From assembly GCF_027596085.1 (NCBI RefSeq), contig NC_072457.1:28994787-29058786 (forward strand): a DNA stretch of 64,000 nucleotides, written 5' to 3'. The notes beneath the pieces are model-generated. The model did not search any database, was not told the origin of the DNA, and saw nothing but the letters and a program-made list of their open reading frames with translations. The stretch comes from Anoplopoma fimbria. Its lineage: Eukaryota > Chordata > Actinopteri > Perciformes > Anoplopomatidae. Numbering within the stretch: position 1 is the stretch's first letter; every line of letters begins with the position of its first letter. The position numbers and the translations under genes were made by a program. This document shows positions 13,572-31,262 of this stretch, one piece after another.

Positions 13572-15400
13572 CGTTTATAACGAGGCTGATGGTTACAACA
13601 AAAGAAAAAAGAAAAAGTGACATATGTGTCTACAGCACGAAGTCATGAACACATTTGTAATAATAAAGTCTACGACAGACGTACTAGAGACTACTACACT
13701 GAAGAGAGACTGGATACTACAGACTTTAAGAATGAACTACTTGTGTAGATTATGGAGTTGTGAAGTTTTAGGGTCTGCATCGCATCTCTACCAGCTGTTA
13801 TTTAATTGATTGGGAGCATAAAATCGACCATCTTCTTCATTCAAATAGGCATTTAAATGATGATTCCTAGTAAACCATTTGTTTTCAAGCTGAAGTCACC
13901 TTACCCAAAAACTCGTCTCCTGGATGACAAGTCTGCTGCGGAGCGCACAGACAACTGCTCGTCCAGGAGAGAAGCAGCACCGACAGTCCTAAATGCATGC
14001 TGTGAGTGTGATGTGGCAGTGTGGTGTCTGAGACCTCCTTCCTTTGTTTGCAGAGGAGCAGAGGAGCAGAGGAGCATCCCTGAGCCGAGGATCACTGCTC
14101 ACTGTGCGGTACGAGTCGATCATATTTCACTGCGCAGAGCTGAACGTGGCTTGTGGGGGTGGTCGAAGGTTCATTGCCTGTTTGGTCGTCATAATAAGAG
14201 CTGCAGTGCCTGTTCACCAATATAATGAGAGAATAGATATGTTTTCCATTACATTACATTACAGTCATTTAGCAGACTTACAGTCAGTAGTATGTTACAT
14301 ATCATTCACCCATTCACACACTGATGACAGGCTACCATCAAGGTGCCACCATCAGACTCTAACTAACATTCATCATCCAGTCCACACCGATGGCCTTCAG
14401 GAGCAACTTGGGGTTAAGTGTCTTGCCCAAGGACACATCGACTGCCGAAGCCGGGTATCGAACCACCGACCCTCTGATTGGAGAACTACCTTGCTCTCCA
14501 CTACGCCACAGCCGCCCCCATTAGTCTGTAAAACCTTGTCAAACATCATGTCATCGCTGCTTTAATCTTCTAACTCTCATTTATTATTGGGACTGCTAAA
14601 TTCATTCATCAGGGGGTTTCCAGCATAGAGGTGAGGGACCCGCAGGGTTCAAAGATAGATATGAGGGGTCACCAGATGGTTAAAAGGATAACAGAAATGC
14701 CAGCACTTGTCCTTAATGTGTTTGCTTCTTCTTTTCTCTTCAGGCATCCATCAAATGACTCACTCTCTCTTTGTTTGAGTTGCTCACAGCTCATGCGATT
14801 AAAGGTTGCCAGGCGAAACAAGTTGTGAAGAACTGCAACAACACAGCTATAATTTAAATTGCCTACAGCATCGTTATGTATTTAGTGGACTCGTGTGTCT
14901 GTGTCAGTGGAGTTTATTCTTCAATCTGTGTTTTATGCAGTGATATAACATCCTCACACTTCTTTTTACACTTCACATGTTACATAAGTCCCTTATTAGC
15001 AAAAACTTTAGTATTGACTTCAACACAGTAATCAGAATGAATATTTCTTCAAGTTCTTTCAACAAGACATGAAGACTACTTCCCAACAAATTGAGGGCGT
15101 CTTTGCAATGATTACAGCAGTGAACATAGTGTTGTGGGCTTCATGTGGTGTGTTCTTGCAGCACAGTCTCACGGCAATGTCTAAGCAGCAGGCAAACTGA
15201 CTTCCCTGTGGAACAGCAGTCTGTAGAGGCTGAAGAGGCCTTCAGCATCAGAGGCCAGTATGCTCTCATTGAGTATAAATCCTGCATACATGTCCTTGAG
15301 CAAGGCCCCGACTCCCTTCCAGGGCTGCTGCTTTTCCGTGACCCTGACCTCTGCAGGACAGATGCAGGTGTTGAATAATTAAAATTCTTCCACATCAAGC
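13572..15400. other. Intergenic spacer between cpz and the gpr78-like gene
   Basis: No exon is supported. The 13900-14110 part is less AT-rich and could hold the cpz promoter or a 5' untranslated exon, since cpz starts just below it on the minus strand; this is inference. A SINE occupies 14252-14520. The remainder is plain AT-rich sequence. Confidence 0.5.
14252..14520 (-). mobile_element. tRNA-derived SINE
   Basis: Read on the minus strand, the element starts near 14520 with GGGGCGGCTGTGGCGTAGTGG, which includes an A-box-like TGGCGTAGTGG. A B-box-like GGTTCGATACC follows at 14464-14454. The body carries TGTCCTTGGGCAAGACACTT, typical of teleost tRNA-related SINEs. The 3' end reads CTGCTAAATGACTGTAATG with a short ATGTA-type tail. 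The same tail is found at 44700-44770 and 45045-45080, where it has expanded. Confidence 0.85.
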
Positions 15401-17314
<1,914 letters not shown>

Positions 17315-17836
17315 CTCTCGAGGTGGTGGTGATAGTCAGGATGCTGTGGGGAGTCCGCCATGCTCTCTGCTCCCCCCCCTCCCCCCAACTATAGCTGGTC
17401 ACTATCCAGACACAGGGCGGAGAGAGCTGTCCAGTGCTGAAATGTGCCCAAACAAGCCTTCCCTGACATTATATATTCCTTTAGATATCGAGTGATTAAA
17501 TTGTTGTTGGTGATCTTTTAAATCATCCAGTAATGACTCTCCCTGTCTTTAGTGAAAGGCTGTAGAAAGGATGACTTTAAGTTACCCAGTGCTCAGTGTT
17601 CACTCTCGATCATGCGCACTATCCGGTGCCTCCTCTCTCGCTGGCATTGCCGTGCATCATGTGATGCTTGAACAATATTCATGCAAGCAGGAGTTGATGT
17701 CAGAGATGGAGATGCCATGGACCGTGCACACAAATTATGACAACGTGGTTCTGCACAAAAGGCCTAGGTGGTGGCTGGGAAGATGTCTGTGTGTGGCACT
17801 GCTTCAAATTTTGAGAAATATTAATTGGTGGGATTT

Positions 17837-17970
<134 letters not shown>

Positions 17971-20900
17971 GGATAGTTAATCCTACATCTTCTCATTTCC
18001 TTTGAACACCTTCCAGTGGATCAACATGAGCACATAGACCCAGTTAAGCTGTGACCATGGTGACAGATTTAGTCCCCCCCCCAAAAAAAAAAAAAAAATC
18101 AGGTGAAGAACACACACATACACATACACACAGAGAATTACTAATCTCCATAGCAACACCGAATCCCTGGTGGTTTCATCACTCTTTGAACTTCATATTC
18201 TTCAGCACTGATTTGTGTTGATCTAATAGTAAGAAACCATTTGCTTCAGCGTGCTCATTTAAATACTATGCGTGAAAAATATCAGACATTGTGTTAGAAA
18301 GGATCTGCATTGTAAATGCAGTATGAGGAGGGGGAAGAGCAGGGGAAGTATGAAAGGACAGATGGAACCGGAGCCTTAAAAAGGGGGAGGAATGACCAGG
18401 ATGGATAGATGGAAAAATGGATGGACTTGTCTTTCCAGAATGTCTTACAGGCAGCTATAGTCTGTTTCAGGTATTCAGTTATTTCTATACATTTTTTAAA
18501 TTATAATGCTGATTAGTTTTGATAATGATTCAAAAACCAAAAATATTTCCCTTTAAGAAGCTGGCGGAAATGACCATGAGGGTTTTTTGTGCACCCATAG
18601 TTTTTTTATAGAAGACTTCAAATGCCTAGATAAAATAAAAACAAACAAACAAATTATATTAGGAAGGGCTACTCAGTAGAATGCAGATTTCCGCCAGGTG
18701 TGTCTGTTATTACTACTATTATTACTACTACTATAGTGTGTAATTTAATGTAATTTATTGTAAGGTTGTAAAACACATTATCTTCAAACTTATAAAAAGC
18801 AGCGATGAATGAAGCAATCGGCTCAAAGTTGTTGTAAAAGGCATGTCATACAATCTTGCCAAAAATGTATTGAACTCATCAAGCTGTCCGGCCACGCAGC
18901 AGCTCCTGAGTGATGGAGAGATACAGCAGTGGGGTGGGGGACAGAGATGCACTCAACTGTGTTATCTCTAGTGGCCCCTACTGCCCCGTGGCCGGTTAAG
19001 AGTACTGAGTGAGGAGTCAGCAGGCAGTTGGTGGCTGGAAAAAACAGGCTTTAAAAAAGTTTATTTTTCCAAAAAGTGTAAGTCACCGCAACCACGAGAG
19101 GTCCTTCAGTAGGCAGCCATAACCTGGCCACCCCAAAAATGATGCAGTTTGATGCAGCACAATGCCAGATTAGTTGTGGACAGACACAGAGGTGCACACT
19201 CTTTCACTCACATGACCCCTGCACACATGCGACTGATCGCATGATCCTCCTGGCCGAGAAAATAAAAGACAGTTCCTTACTCCTAAACAATTAATTTAAT
19301 TATCAAAGACAAAAAGCTTATTAATTGTGCTTAAAGACTGTTTCTCATATTATTATGACACAGTAAATGCATACATAAGAAGGAAATACATATATCCTAA
19401 CAATTAATGTTTTGTATTTTATTTTTTGGTTTGTTTTTATTTAGGCATTCTAAATCTTCCATAGTTTCACCTCTGCATGCATGCACGCATAAGTGTGTGC
19501 AGCTGTGGGCAGCTGTTTCCTAACTCACACAGACACTCACATGCTCTCTGTCACCAAAACAAAAAAATGATGGGCAAAACTCAACGATCCATTGCACAGC
19601 TTAAAGATGGAGTGTGTAACTTTTGACTCCCCCTACTGGTAGTGAGAGTTATTACCATATGGAAGTGAACGTAGAGACGGAGTAGAAGCTAGGAGTATAG
19701 CAATAACAGCTATGGCTGAAAATCCCAAGAAGCTACTAAGAAAAGTTTCTGGAGTTGATGTTCCAGTTAAAAAAGAAACTCTGCATCCAGAGGAGGGATT
19801 CAAGTAAATGATATTGCACAGGAAGACATGAAGAGAGTTCCTGGGGAGATGCAACGAGCTCACTTGATGTTAAATGCAGACGCTGGAAAGATGCAACAGA
19901 AAACAATAACTCGCCCTGGCATCGAATGACTTAATCAGCATTGTGTGAACTCATTTGGCAAGGGCTCATTTTTATGTACATTTTTACTGTAGATAGGTCT
20001 GACAGTCTGCCCTGCTCAGTCCAGCTTCTCGTTGATGGTCTATGTAGGTCATACAGAGGCATCAGTATTAAATTGAGACTGTTTTATGCATGTTAAAAGT
20101 TCCTCACAGTAAATTTAAGCTAATGCCATCAGGAATGCATTTTAGACTACCTTTTAATAAAATAAAATAAAGTTTGTTTTTTTGCCCAGAAGCCAGGCTT
20201 GTGAACAGCTACAGCACATGATATGATCAGTTTACCCTTTTTGATTTATGCACCTTCACTATGATACTTTACAGAATTGTCACACTCTATCATTTTTATC
20301 CGGTAACTGTCCTTTGGGCACATCTTGGTTTTGTATTGTCTTTGCAATCCAGCGAGTAGGTTTTTGTTTATAGGTATAACAATTATGGCCCCCACTCAGG
20401 CCAATAAAGAACATGTGGTTCTTATTATGATTATTCAAGATTACTTTCCTTGGCTGGCTTGTTGTTTATTTTCACAAATCTGTGCTCCAGACGTCTCCTA
20501 TTCAGAATTTTAACTTCTGGATAATGTATCCCAAAAATCCTGTCACAAAACAGCATTGTTTTGCCATTTCCAGCAGACCAAGCACACGACAAACTGGCAG
20601 CACAACATCACCTGTGCTTCTCAGAAAAAGAGTGAAACTACAGCAAAAACTGTCAAGGTAACCGAGCATACATTTCTAAGACATAACTGGTAAAAAAGCT
20701 AAAAGACAAAAGGAAGCTTTTCCCACTAGAACAATGCTGGTTTCCCTGTGAGTGCCAACTTAACCCACAGCATACTGAGCTTCTAGCTTTGGGCAGAGCA
20801 AGCCTTACTCTCATTAAGAGACTTAGCCGGCTTCAGTAAGAGGCAATTACTCTGTTTCTTCAAACACGAAATAAACTGCACAGGCAGGAGGGGCGATCGA

Positions 20901-21301
20901 GTCTGCTTACACACATGACCCTACCCCACACACCCATTGCAAGAGCTTAAACGACACATACACTTATGATAATTTCACCTCTGCCGGTGCACACACACAC
21001 ACACACACACAGGGGTCTCAACAAGAAGAGGACATGCAGCTGAATTATTTTAAATCCCAAGAAATGCATAAGTTAGAAAGAAGAGGAGTTGAGGGGAAAT
21101 ACTGCAGACTGGATTTTTAAAGACAGAGAAAGAGTGAGAAAAAAAGGGGGAGGAGAAGGAGGAGGAGGAGAAAGCGTGAGTCAGCAGTCTGCCAGAAAGA
21201 GGGAGTTGAGAGACAGAGGAAGGACTCACAGGATTTAGTCATCACTGAAAACCTGACAAAAGAATTTCTGGGCTCAATTTACTATGTGTCTCTCTCTCTC
21301 C

Positions 21302-21425
<124 letters not shown>

Positions 21426-21534
21426 GGTGTATATTGAGTTCTGAGGAATTTCTGTAAAACCACAGCAAAGCACACGCTTCTATCTCTGTTTTGAAAGAGA
21501 TTTGCTGAGCAGTTTTGCTCAGAGAATGGCATAA

Positions 21535-22350
21535 ATACTTGAATCTCACAGGAATACTTCAACATTTTGGGAAATACACTTCAGTCAGGAACACTTGCGC
21601 CATAGATTTGATCCATTTATTGCAACAATGGAAATACAGTTATACTTGGCGCTGGGGCTCCGCTATTGACATGCTCCCTGGATGGCCAAGCAGCTACTAA
21701 GCCAAAACAGGGAGCACCATACATAGACCCCCCCGGTCTACAGAAATGAGCCTGAGGTTAGAATTTAAATTCCATTTCGACAATTGTTATGTAAGGTTAG
21801 CTCTATACTAGAAAGGGGTGGAGGAGGCAGGCTTTGCCAGCGGTATGGTCGTAACGCGTTGGTGTAACAAGGATCAGTGAGAAGGGAGTCATATTTAAAT
21901 GGACCGCCTTTGGTGAGAGTGAGCGGTGATTGGTGTGTGGCCGATTGGAAGCTATGATTCGATCGGCTGGCTGTCAGCTGGTTACAGCTGGGGGCCTGCA
22001 TGAACTAACGCTAAGCTTCATTTATTCGCTTTCTTGTCGTGCATTTGATAAGAAGTTTTATACTACTCTCATGCCTGTGGAGAATTGAGCCACAGCCAGC
22101 GGGAAGGTAGCCTAGCAGCACTGCTTCTGACCGTTGGTCCCAAATAAATAGTAACAGCACAAAATGTAGTTTGATGCATTTCTTTTGGTGTTCTAATTAC
22201 ACAAATTAGACTCATAAGTCAGCTTTAGACTTTGATGAGAGCCTGGCTAGCTGTTTGCCAGTACTTATACTAGGCAACGCTAACTGTCTTTCTGCAGCAG
22301 CTTCGTAAATTAAAAGATATATCAATCTTTTCATCTAACACTCAGCAAGA
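21535..22350 (+). repeat. Dispersed teleost repeat, interrupted copy
   Basis: The edges carry cattttgggaaatac on the left and ctcagcaagaaagcg on the right, the ends of a repeat also seen at 36530-36870 (there reading ctcagcaagaaagc and ttcccaaaatgt). The 800-bp spacing suggests an insertion or diverged middle. Confidence 0.45.
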
Positions 22351-22479
22351 AAGCGTGTATGAAACTGCTACTTTAAACCTTCAATACATGATTTTTTGTT
22401 TTTACTCTTGAGCACAACACAACATATAAAGATGATCTTTTGAATGTTATAACAAGCTGTTTCCTTTTCACACATCCAG

Positions 22480-22700
22480 CAGTTACAGAGTGACAGTAGT
22501 AACATTTGGAGTCATTTTGTGACCAGCTAATAAATGTAAGACCAATAGTCACTTTCATTTTAGCTCTGTTTTTCTGCGAGTAATATCTGGCTCTTTAGCT
22601 GCTAAATGCTCTACTGTGTTCAATCAAGTCTAAAACTGTGTCCGTCTGCTCTTTGGTGCCTCAGGTAAAACTCAAACAGAAAAAGCTGTAGCTGGAAAAG
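22480..22700 (+). repeat. Dispersed teleost repeat copy
   Basis: Contains ctctttagctgctaaatgct, matching the copy in cpz intron 4 at about 11690-11960. Confidence 0.5.
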
Positions 22701-24065
22701 TCCAGAGAATATTCAGATATGCTGCATTATTAAACAACCTCCTTACTAGAGGATTTATTTTGAGACCCAGAAAAAATAGATGAGAGGCACAATGTTCTCT
22801 CTGCTTGTGCTGATTTTATGATGTACCTTTAGGACAACAAAAAGAGACCTTGGAGACTTATCTTCCATTAGAGAAAGGAATGAGAGACGTGAAAGAGAAA
22901 AAAAAGGACAAGACGTGGAAGGAAACAAAGAAAGATGAGAATACCTGGTCAGGCTAAACTCTCAAGTACCATCTTGAGAGTCCTCGTGGCGTCTCCTTGC
23001 AGTCCTGCAGTGAGTATTTTCAGCACACCTGATTTTAATAAGAGCTTCAAAATGCAAGGTCAGGTGACGCTGTGCACTTGGGTTGACCCCAAAAACTACC
23101 ACTAGGTGCTGCCAAACTATTCACATTGAAATAACAAAAAAAAAGCAATTACAAATCAGCTTGCTAGAAGTGGCTGCAAAATAAAGTGAAAACAACTCAA
23201 CCCCTTTTTGTATAATCAACCCTTCCTCTCTTTTTGGAAAGAAAGCTGGACTAAAAAGACAAACAAGAGAAGAGTCTACGGTCTCACTTCAGTCCAATAA
23301 CAACTTTGAAATGACTGTGGAGAGACAAAGTATCTCCTGAGAAAAACAGATCACAGTTTGCCAGGAATGCCTGGAATCCACATTAAACTATGTGGCCTTC
23401 GGAAAAGAAAATGATACTGAGGACTAGCTGTCATAAGGACATAGATAGACTATACTTACAGGTACAGATTTGCCCATGAATGTACCATTTTATCACATTT
23501 TTGGAGGTGGAAGCACAGTATAAATACTCAACACAACAACACATGGATCTACTTAGCTTCTTCCAAGACTAATTGTCCAGTTGTGTAGCCTCATTGTGTG
23601 AGAGATCTTGCCTTAAGCAGTATTATACTGTGTGTTTACGTGGGTGAATGTATGTGGTGGGTCGAAAGACTTTCTTTTTTTCTCTCTCTAAATGTCTGCT
23701 CAAAAGTTCTCTTCTCTTCTCTTTTCCTGTTATGAAGTAAGTAGCCAACGGTGGTTTTGGTCAGCAAGGCGCTGCGTCACAGTGAGAGTTGGACTGCAGA
23801 CAGATGGGAGTAGTTAGGCCCTATACTACTGTAATGACTTAGTGTAACAGGATTTTTTTTTTTTTTTTAAATTGAGTCCAATCTGTCTAAAGCTCTGCTG
23901 CCATGCTAGATGCCCCGTCTGCCATCTGTGTCCAAAGTAAACTCAAAACGTCACTGTGAACATAGTCTCTTGCGCTTGTTAGACATTCAATGAAACCACA
24001 TACTGTAAATGTACTATTCCTAGTCTTATTTTACTCACTCCCTTGACAATATGATATACCACAGC

Positions 24066-24066
<1 letters not shown>

Positions 24067-24162
<96 letters not shown>
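24067..24162. repeat. (CA)48 microsatellite
   Basis: A pure CA run of about 96 bp; the minus-strand open frame over it is an artefact. Confidence 0.95.
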
Positions 24163-24164
<2 letters not shown>

Positions 24165-26054
24165 CATTTCAGAAAAACATATTATACTTTTGAATTATAA
24201 TTATAGATGCATTTGTGTAAGCATCCTTGTAATGATGCAGTAAAGGTGAATCTAATTTCTACTAATTTATTTACTACTGGGCATTTTTGAACATACTGTA
24301 TACTTCATAATTTCTTTGCTGATTATAGTTTGTAGGAATAATCTGAATCTGAAAAGTAACTAGTCTCTAAATAAATATAGTGGAGTAAAAAGACAGTGTA
24401 AAATAGAATAATGTGGAATTACTGAAGTGAAGTACAAGAACCTCAAAATTGTATTCAGGTACAGTATGGAAATGTACTTAGTTACTTACTACCACTGCCT
24501 AAATCAATTGGGTCCTTTTTATTATTACCAGCTTGGTATTTGTATCAGCTAATAGCAGACGTGTCCATCTCAGGTTCATTTGTTTGGCACATAAAATGCA
24601 TGTGTTTGTTTGCAAACAGCAGAGAGATGACTAGCGTCCATTAAGAGCTTCTGATGGCGCTCAGAATGTCATCAGGTTCTGAGGTCACGGGTGACTCACA
24701 GTTTGACATTGCATAGGGCATTATGATTGTGCCCTACTATAAATGTCTCTCAGTCTTTATCTCTTTCTCTATCTGAATCATAAACAAGTCATCCTGAGAA
24801 CATGTGAATGAGCTGAAGGTCCATTATACCCTATAGATGCCTTTCCTGGAGGGCCGCAAAAAACAATACTGAAGAAAACCTCCAAAAAGGCCGATATAGT
24901 GTATAAGATAAGATAAGATAAAGGATTCCGATACATAGGAATACTCCAGTCATATAGATTTGAACTTCTGTTAAATTGGGGATCCGATTAGAGACGGATT
25001 AAACAAAGATAAGTCAAAAGTACAACATCAGTGGCTGAGACGCAGGCTCTCTGTCATTATTTGTTAAATCCACGCCCAAGCCGAGATAAATCTGATGACA
25101 TCAACAGAACACAAATAGGTAGTACAAAAGTCCCAAAGTCTCAGTAAATTCATAACAAAATCCCAAAGAAGTTACTGTAAATATCCTTTTTCCCGAAAAT
25201 GTATAGCTGATTAACATTTCAGTTTGGTGAATGTGGTCATCACTGGTCACTTCAGCATTAAAGGTGTCTTTCACTGGTAATAATAGAGCTTCATCCAGTG
25301 CCCTCTACTTTAGCCTCATCTTTACCCAGTTAGAAACTAGAGCTATATGTGGACTGCTTCAGCGGCTATGCTTCACATATACAGTAGCCTTATAATCAGA
25401 GCATCAGTTGCCACGTCAGGAGCAAATTATTATTCCCAACACGCCATCTAGTGGCCTGTTTGGGAATCATCATTTGTGTTTTATTTAAACCAGGCTGGAC
25501 TCCATTTGGCCTCTGGATGGTGATACATTCATTGATCCACTGCTTCAACAGGGCCTTAAAGGAAATGTGTGGTATATTCCATTAAAACTGTATGTATTTG
25601 ATGCACAAATATAGTTGCCAATAGTAACATGCATCAGTCTTTATTCAAATAAGCAGGAAAGATTATCTGTCTGAGCCAGTTTACGGACTGTGTACACATA
25701 GTCATACATCAGTAGTGGTCATTTTTAGGTTTGTCATCATGTTGGAAGACATCTGTACTAAAGAAAAGTAACGCTGTCCTAAGATAGTATCATGTCAAAT
25801 CCCACGAGGAGCATTTGTTCAGGTCAACTATACATAATTACATTTTATTTTATCTTGAAGCAAATGCTGCCAAGTCAGGTTTTGTTATTGGTTTCCAGCT
25901 GAAGTTGGATTATCTAAAAACACTAACAAAGCAGCCACAGAAGGAATTTCTGTCCTTAACTTCAAGGTTCAGAAATTGTTATGCATAAGGATTTCCATCA
26001 TCAAAAGAGGAGGATAAAAGTCAGTTTTCCATTAACAGCCGCACTATGCTGAGG

Positions 26055-26159
<105 letters not shown>

Positions 26160-26474
26160 TAGGTGTCGGCTTAGGTTTGTTTGAATTAGCAGAATGTCTT
26201 TCCGAGGCAGAATGTGGGGGTGAAAGGAGGAGTAGACATAAACAAAGGAGTGTGCGGATGGACAGCAGCTGCTGAACAGACAGTTACATACCAGTGCACA
26301 CTTTCTTGTTTGGAGTTTTTATATGTGAAATTATTTGAGCTTTATATAATATACAGTACAATATATTTTCCTTCCAGTATTTTTATGTATTCATTTAAGA
26401 GTTTCTATGACAAAACACCCCCCAAAAAATAATTGTAAATCAAGAATATTCATCACCAGACTTGGGAACATTTT

Positions 26475-26620
26475 ACCAGAAATCTGAAAACAGTTTAAGC
26501 AGGAGAGGCTGGTCACACTACAACACCTCATGGATGTCTTCAATGGTCTGGACTGGTTGTCCATTTAGTTTGACTATAACGTCAACTTACTTTAACCCCT
26601 CCTCTGAAACGCACTCTTGT
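26475..26620 (-). pseudogene. Decayed htra3 PDZ-domain exon (last exon relic)
   Basis: On the minus strand, 26586 downward reads VDVIVKLNGQPVQTIEDIHE and then VL before a TAG at 26520-26518. The part after the stop, CDQPLLLKL, continues the match. This aligns well with the PDZ segment DIIVKVNGRPL of human HTRA3. Just upstream, RGGVK (26605-26591) matches the conserved RGG motif but is in a different frame: seven bases separate the two blocks where a multiple of three is needed. The exon therefore has at least one frameshift and one stop. The match is seen by eye; that it is a relic of this gene rather than an inserted copy is inference from position and strand. Confidence 0.7.
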
Positions 26621-26960
26621 ATGTGTGTATATTGTAGACACTGTGTGTATGTGTTTCAAAGGCCATTCATAGTGAAGGGGTAACCATGAGCAGAAGGCGG
26701 AGTAGTAGGGGTGTAAAAGTCAAAAAACAGAAGGCCGAGGAAGTCCAGCGATAAAGTGAGCAAGAGTCAGTAGAGAGTTGCTGATCCCAGGTGAGAATAC
26801 TGGTCAGTGTGCTGGATGATAAAGAGTGAAGGAATAAGGAGCACTGGTCCCAGTTATGTGGCAGAATGTGTGAGAGGAAGCATTTGGTAAAAGGAAAGAA
26901 GTTCACTGATTGGTTGGTGCATCCAAAATGGAGTCTGGGATTGAGGGTTTTGGGAAATGG

Positions 26961-27023
26961 TCACTCTGAATCCCGCTGGACCTCAGAGGCGTCGGCTCGA
27001 CAGATAGGACAGGTTCGGTTAGC
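26961..27023 (-). CDS. Isolated terminal exon of an RNF38/RNF44-type RING finger
   Basis: The 63-bp segment encodes 20 residues and a stop: A-N-R-T, CPICRADASEV, Q-R-D-S-E, stop. This is the C-terminal end of RNF38/RNF44 ubiquitin ligases, including the last two zinc-binding cysteines of the RING-H2 domain. It is preceded by a good acceptor (cattccttccag) in phase 0, as in the family, where this exon follows W-L-K. I found no exon for the rest of the RING (the conserved FHAKC-type segment) in the window. It lies between htra3 exon 6 and the PDZ relic, same strand. It may be a transposed gene fragment or the end of a gene whose other exons are missing or elsewhere; a function is not supported. 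Confidence 0.6.
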   Translation of the reverse strand, partial: ANRTCPICRADASEVQRDSE

Positions 27024-27382
27024 CTGGAAGGAATGAAAAAGTAAGGAGAGTTGAGTGGGTTAAGCAGTTTTAAAATATCCCTAAAAGATCAATGAATAAT
27101 AGATACAAACACCAAAGCCTAATGTGTTCAAACTGTCTACGTATGGAAGACACTTAGAAGTCAGCAGATTAAAGGCCTGATCACACCAGCATTTAAAACA
27201 GTGACATTTAGAGGTTAAAACAAACAAAAATGTGTGTGTTGATGTCACAGCTCACACTTTGGGGATAGTAAGCATCCTGATGCCCTAAAATATATATTAT
27301 CTTCACTTCTGATGCATCTAAAAACAACACAAAAGTATAATGTCATCTTGGGAAAAGCATGTGACCCATCAGCAACTCTCAC

Positions 27383-27433
27383 CTGCATCAGACTGTTGTT
27401 CCTCTGTAGGTCTTCTTTGCAGTCTTGTCTTTT
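27383..27433 (-). pseudogene. Probable decayed htra3 linker/PDZ-start exon
   Basis: A 51-bp segment bounded by an acceptor (tgttgtgacag) and a donor (GCAG|GTGAGA). In one frame it reads D-K-T-A-KK-T-Y-R-G-T-T-V then TGA, resembling the HTRA-family segment with KK-Y/F-IG at the start of the PDZ domain. In the phase required by exon 6 it instead reads an unrelated EKTRLQRRPTEEQQSDAG. The similarity is weak and short; position just after exon 6 supports it. Confidence 0.45.
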
Positions 27434-27544
27434 CTGTCACAACAACAACAATAACTGTGATGAGATTTACTGAGAAATACCATGAAATAACCCCTTCAGG
27501 GCCTCAAACGACAAAAACAGAAACAATTTGCTTTTACTTTCTAC

Positions 27545-31262
<3,718 letters not shown>

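Noticed and set aside
13857..14225. 122-codon plus-strand frame
   Set aside because: No domain or splice context; the area is more likely the cpz upstream region.
27383..27433. Exon joining in phase 0 to the RING exon
   Set aside because: Phases fit, but the residues do not resemble the RNF38/44 RING; similarity to the HTRA linker is better.
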